From Alteribacter natronophilus (GTDB lineage Bacteria > Bacillota > Bacilli > Bacillales > Salisediminibacteriaceae): a DNA stretch of 64,000 nt. The stretch's first letter is position 1. Every line of letters starts with the position of its first letter. The translations under genes and the position numbers were made by a program. This document shows, one piece after another, positions 62,359 through 64,000 of this stretch. The notes under the pieces were generated by a model, which ran no database searches, was not told the origin of the DNA, and worked only from the letters and a program-made list of their open reading frames with translations. Location of the stretch: the NCBI RefSeq assembly GCF_006007885.1, contig NZ_VCRO01000007.1, forward strand, positions 1-64,000, written 5' to 3'.

Positions 62359-63200
62359 GCTTCACGTACGGTGAAGGCACACCTTTTGAAAAGAAAGCGG
62401 TCTCCGGGATCGATGTGGACATTCCTCCTGGAAGCCGGATCGCGGTAGTGGGTCATACAGGATCGGGCAAGTCCACACTTGTCCAGCACCTCAACGGTCT
62501 GCTCGTTCCCACCGAAGGGACCCTGACAGTGGGAGAGACCACCATCAGGCCGGGGATGAAACAGAAGGTGTTGCATCATTTGCGGCGCACTGTCGGCATG
62601 GTCTTTCAGTACCCAGAACATCAGCTGTTTGAGGAAACGGTGGAAAAAGATATCGCTTTTGCACCAAACAACTTCGGAGCGGGTGAAAAAGAAACGGCGG
62701 AGCGGGTACGACGGGCAGCAGAAGCTGTCGGCCTGGATGAGTCGCTGCTTTCACGTTCGCCGTTTGAACTGAGCGGCGGACAGATGAGACGTGTGGCCAT
62801 TGCCGGTGTTCTGGCTGGTCACCCGGACGTACTTATCCTGGACGAACCTGCAGCCGGACTTGATCCGAAAGGCAGACGGGCGATGATGGAGATGTTCAGC
62901 CGCTGGCAGCAGGAACAGCCCTTCAGGTCCTATATTCTCGTGACTCACCATATGGAGGATGCGGCTAAATACGCCGATTATCTGTATGTAATGAACGCCG
63001 GAAGTATTGTCATGGAAGGAACGCCGGCTGAGGTGTTTCAATCCCCGGCCCGTCTGAAAGAAGCCCGCCTCGATGTGCCGGCAGCGGTTCGGATTTTAAC
63101 AGAGATCGATGGTTCCGGATCCTTTTCCCTGAACACGTATGAAGCAGATGAGACTGCAGATGAAATTGCGAGGATTCTGAGAGGGGGAGGTCCATTATGA
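62334..63200 (+). CDS. ecfA2: ECF transporter ATPase A2
   Basis: A 288-aa partner ATPase with Walker A GHTGSGKST, signature LSGGQMRRVAIAG and Walker B LILDEPAAGLDP. The Q-loop region FQYPEHQLFEETV is typical of EcfA2. It starts inside ecfA1 and ends in the ecfT start codon (ATGA), so the three proteins are made together. Confidence 0.96.
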   Translation: MQIKAQNLGFTYGEGTPFEKKAVSGIDVDIPPGSRIAVVGHTGSGKSTLVQHLNGLLVPTEGTLTVGETTIRPGMKQKVLHHLRRTVGMVFQYPEHQLFEETVEKDIAFAPNNFGAGEKETAERVRRAAEAVGLDESLLSRSPFELSGGQMRRVAIAGVLAGHPDVLILDEPAAGLDPKGRRAMMEMFSRWQQEQPFRSYILVTHHMEDAAKYADYLYVMNAGSIVMEGTPAEVFQSPARLKEARLDVPAAVRILTEIDGSGSFSLNTYEADETADEIARILRGGGPL

Positions 63201-63991
63201 GGTCGATGATCCTTGGTCAGTACGTACAGGGAGACTCCTTTATCCACCGGATGGACCCCAGGGCGAAGCTTACAGGCCTTTTCCTGTTTCTCCTCGTTAT
63301 GTTTCTGGCCAACCGGCCTGCTGCTCTCATTCCGGCTGCAGCATTTGCATGTTTTGTATTTTTAATGACAAGAATCCCGGTCCGTTATCTCCTGAAGGGT
63401 CTTAAGTTTATCGCAATTATGGTTATTTTTCTCTTTCTGTTCAGGATGTTAATGACCCGGGAAGGAACGGTGCTTCTTGACTTGCCGTGGCTGCCCATTT
63501 ACGAGGAAGGTGTGAGGGACGGGGCTGTTTTTGCCGGGAGACTGTTTCTGCTCATGGTGATGGCGACTGTGCTGACGCTCACCACAACTCCGATTGAGCT
63601 GACGGATGCACTGGAACGGCTGTTTAAACCGCTGCAGCGGCTGGGAGTACCGGCACATGAACTGGCGCTTACAATGAGTATTGCGCTGCGCTTCATTCCG
63701 ACGCTGTTTTCGGAGATGGAGAAGATTATGAAAGCCCAGATGGCCCGGGGTGCTTCGTTTTCCGACGGTTCGATTGTGAAACGGATCAAGGCCCTCATTC
63801 CTCTGCTCGTGCCGCTTATCATTCAGTCGTTCCGGCGGGCCGAGGAACTTGCTGTTGCCATGGAGGCAAGGGGCTACGCAGGCAGTGAAGGCCGGACGCG
63901 GTTCCGGCAGATGGTATGGAGAGCGTCCGATACGCGGGTTCTATTTACCGTTGTGCTGACGGGTATATGCATTTTTGCCCTCCGTGGCTGA
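63197..63991 (+). CDS. ecfT: ECF transporter transmembrane subunit T
   Basis: A 264-aa membrane protein with about five to six helices that links the two ATPases to substrate-specific S proteins. The two Ala-Arg-Gly motifs that contact the ATPases are visible in QMARGASF and MEARGYAG. ATG 63197 overlaps the ecfA2 stop. It is complete, ending 9 bases before the window edge; truA would be expected next by analogy with B. subtilis. Confidence 0.95.
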   Translation: MRSMILGQYVQGDSFIHRMDPRAKLTGLFLFLLVMFLANRPAALIPAAAFACFVFLMTRIPVRYLLKGLKFIAIMVIFLFLFRMLMTREGTVLLDLPWLPIYEEGVRDGAVFAGRLFLLMVMATVLTLTTTPIELTDALERLFKPLQRLGVPAHELALTMSIALRFIPTLFSEMEKIMKAQMARGASFSDGSIVKRIKALIPLLVPLIIQSFRRAEELAVAMEARGYAGSEGRTRFRQMVWRASDTRVLFTVVLTGICIFALRG

Positions 63992-64000
63992 GAGGTTTAA

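Overview
The window is a chromosomal segment of a Bacillaceae-type Firmicute. Gene order runs ctsR-mcsA-mcsB-clpC-radA-disA, PIN/TRAM-ispD-ispF-gltX-cysE-cysS-mrnC-rlmB-rae1-sigH-rpmG-secE-nusG, rplKAJL-rpoBC, the str operon, and the S10/spc/alpha superoperon ending in ecfA1-ecfA2-ecfT. This is essentially the Bacillus subtilis order. Strong Shine-Dalgarno sites, frequent GTG and TTG starts, sigma-A promoters and a Bacillus-style Cys T-box agree. Rather acidic proteins suggest a haloalkaliphilic relative, but that is inference. Every convincing gene is on the + strand.

Region 1 (1-8494) is the accessory part. It opens with the 3' end of a 5S rRNA gene and its terminator. Then comes a self-contained module: a histidine kinase with an extracytoplasmic solute-binding-protein-like sensor, an NtrC-type sigma-54 activator, a TAXI-type TRAP binding lipoprotein, a DUF1850 lipoprotein, a fused TRAP permease and an SDR-like gene interrupted by an in-frame amber codon. 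A textbook sigma-54 promoter (3989-4005) preceded by a 17-bp perfect inverted repeat (3888-3928) ties the two-component system to the transporter.

Region 2 (8495-28000) has an mgtC-like gene behind a long, unexplained, attenuator-like leader, then the CtsR-controlled protein-quality operon. A nine-unit 51/52-bp tandem repeat separates clpC from radA. After it come c-di-AMP synthesis (disA), isoprenoid enzymes, tRNA synthetases, a T-box in front of cysE-cysS, RNA-processing enzymes and sigH.

Region 3 (28000-61161) is the transcription/translation core: secE-nusG, L11/L1, L10 leader-L10-L7/L12, rpoB-rpoC, L7Ae-like, S12-S7-EF-G-EF-Tu, then S10 through L17 with secY, adk, map, a KOW protein, infA, rpmJ and rpoA. 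Region 4 (61162-64000) has another dispersed repeat and the ECF vitamin-transporter energizing module ecfA1A2T.

The non-coding gaps hold most of the unusual material. There is a roughly 125-bp palindromic repeat family (three copies plus one loose end) and two arrays of GATAT motifs at 20-21-bp period directly downstream of the 5S and tuf terminators. Several unassigned RNA hairpins lie between ribosomal-protein genes. The core genes look intact and ordinary; the only damaged gene I see is the SDR-like gene.
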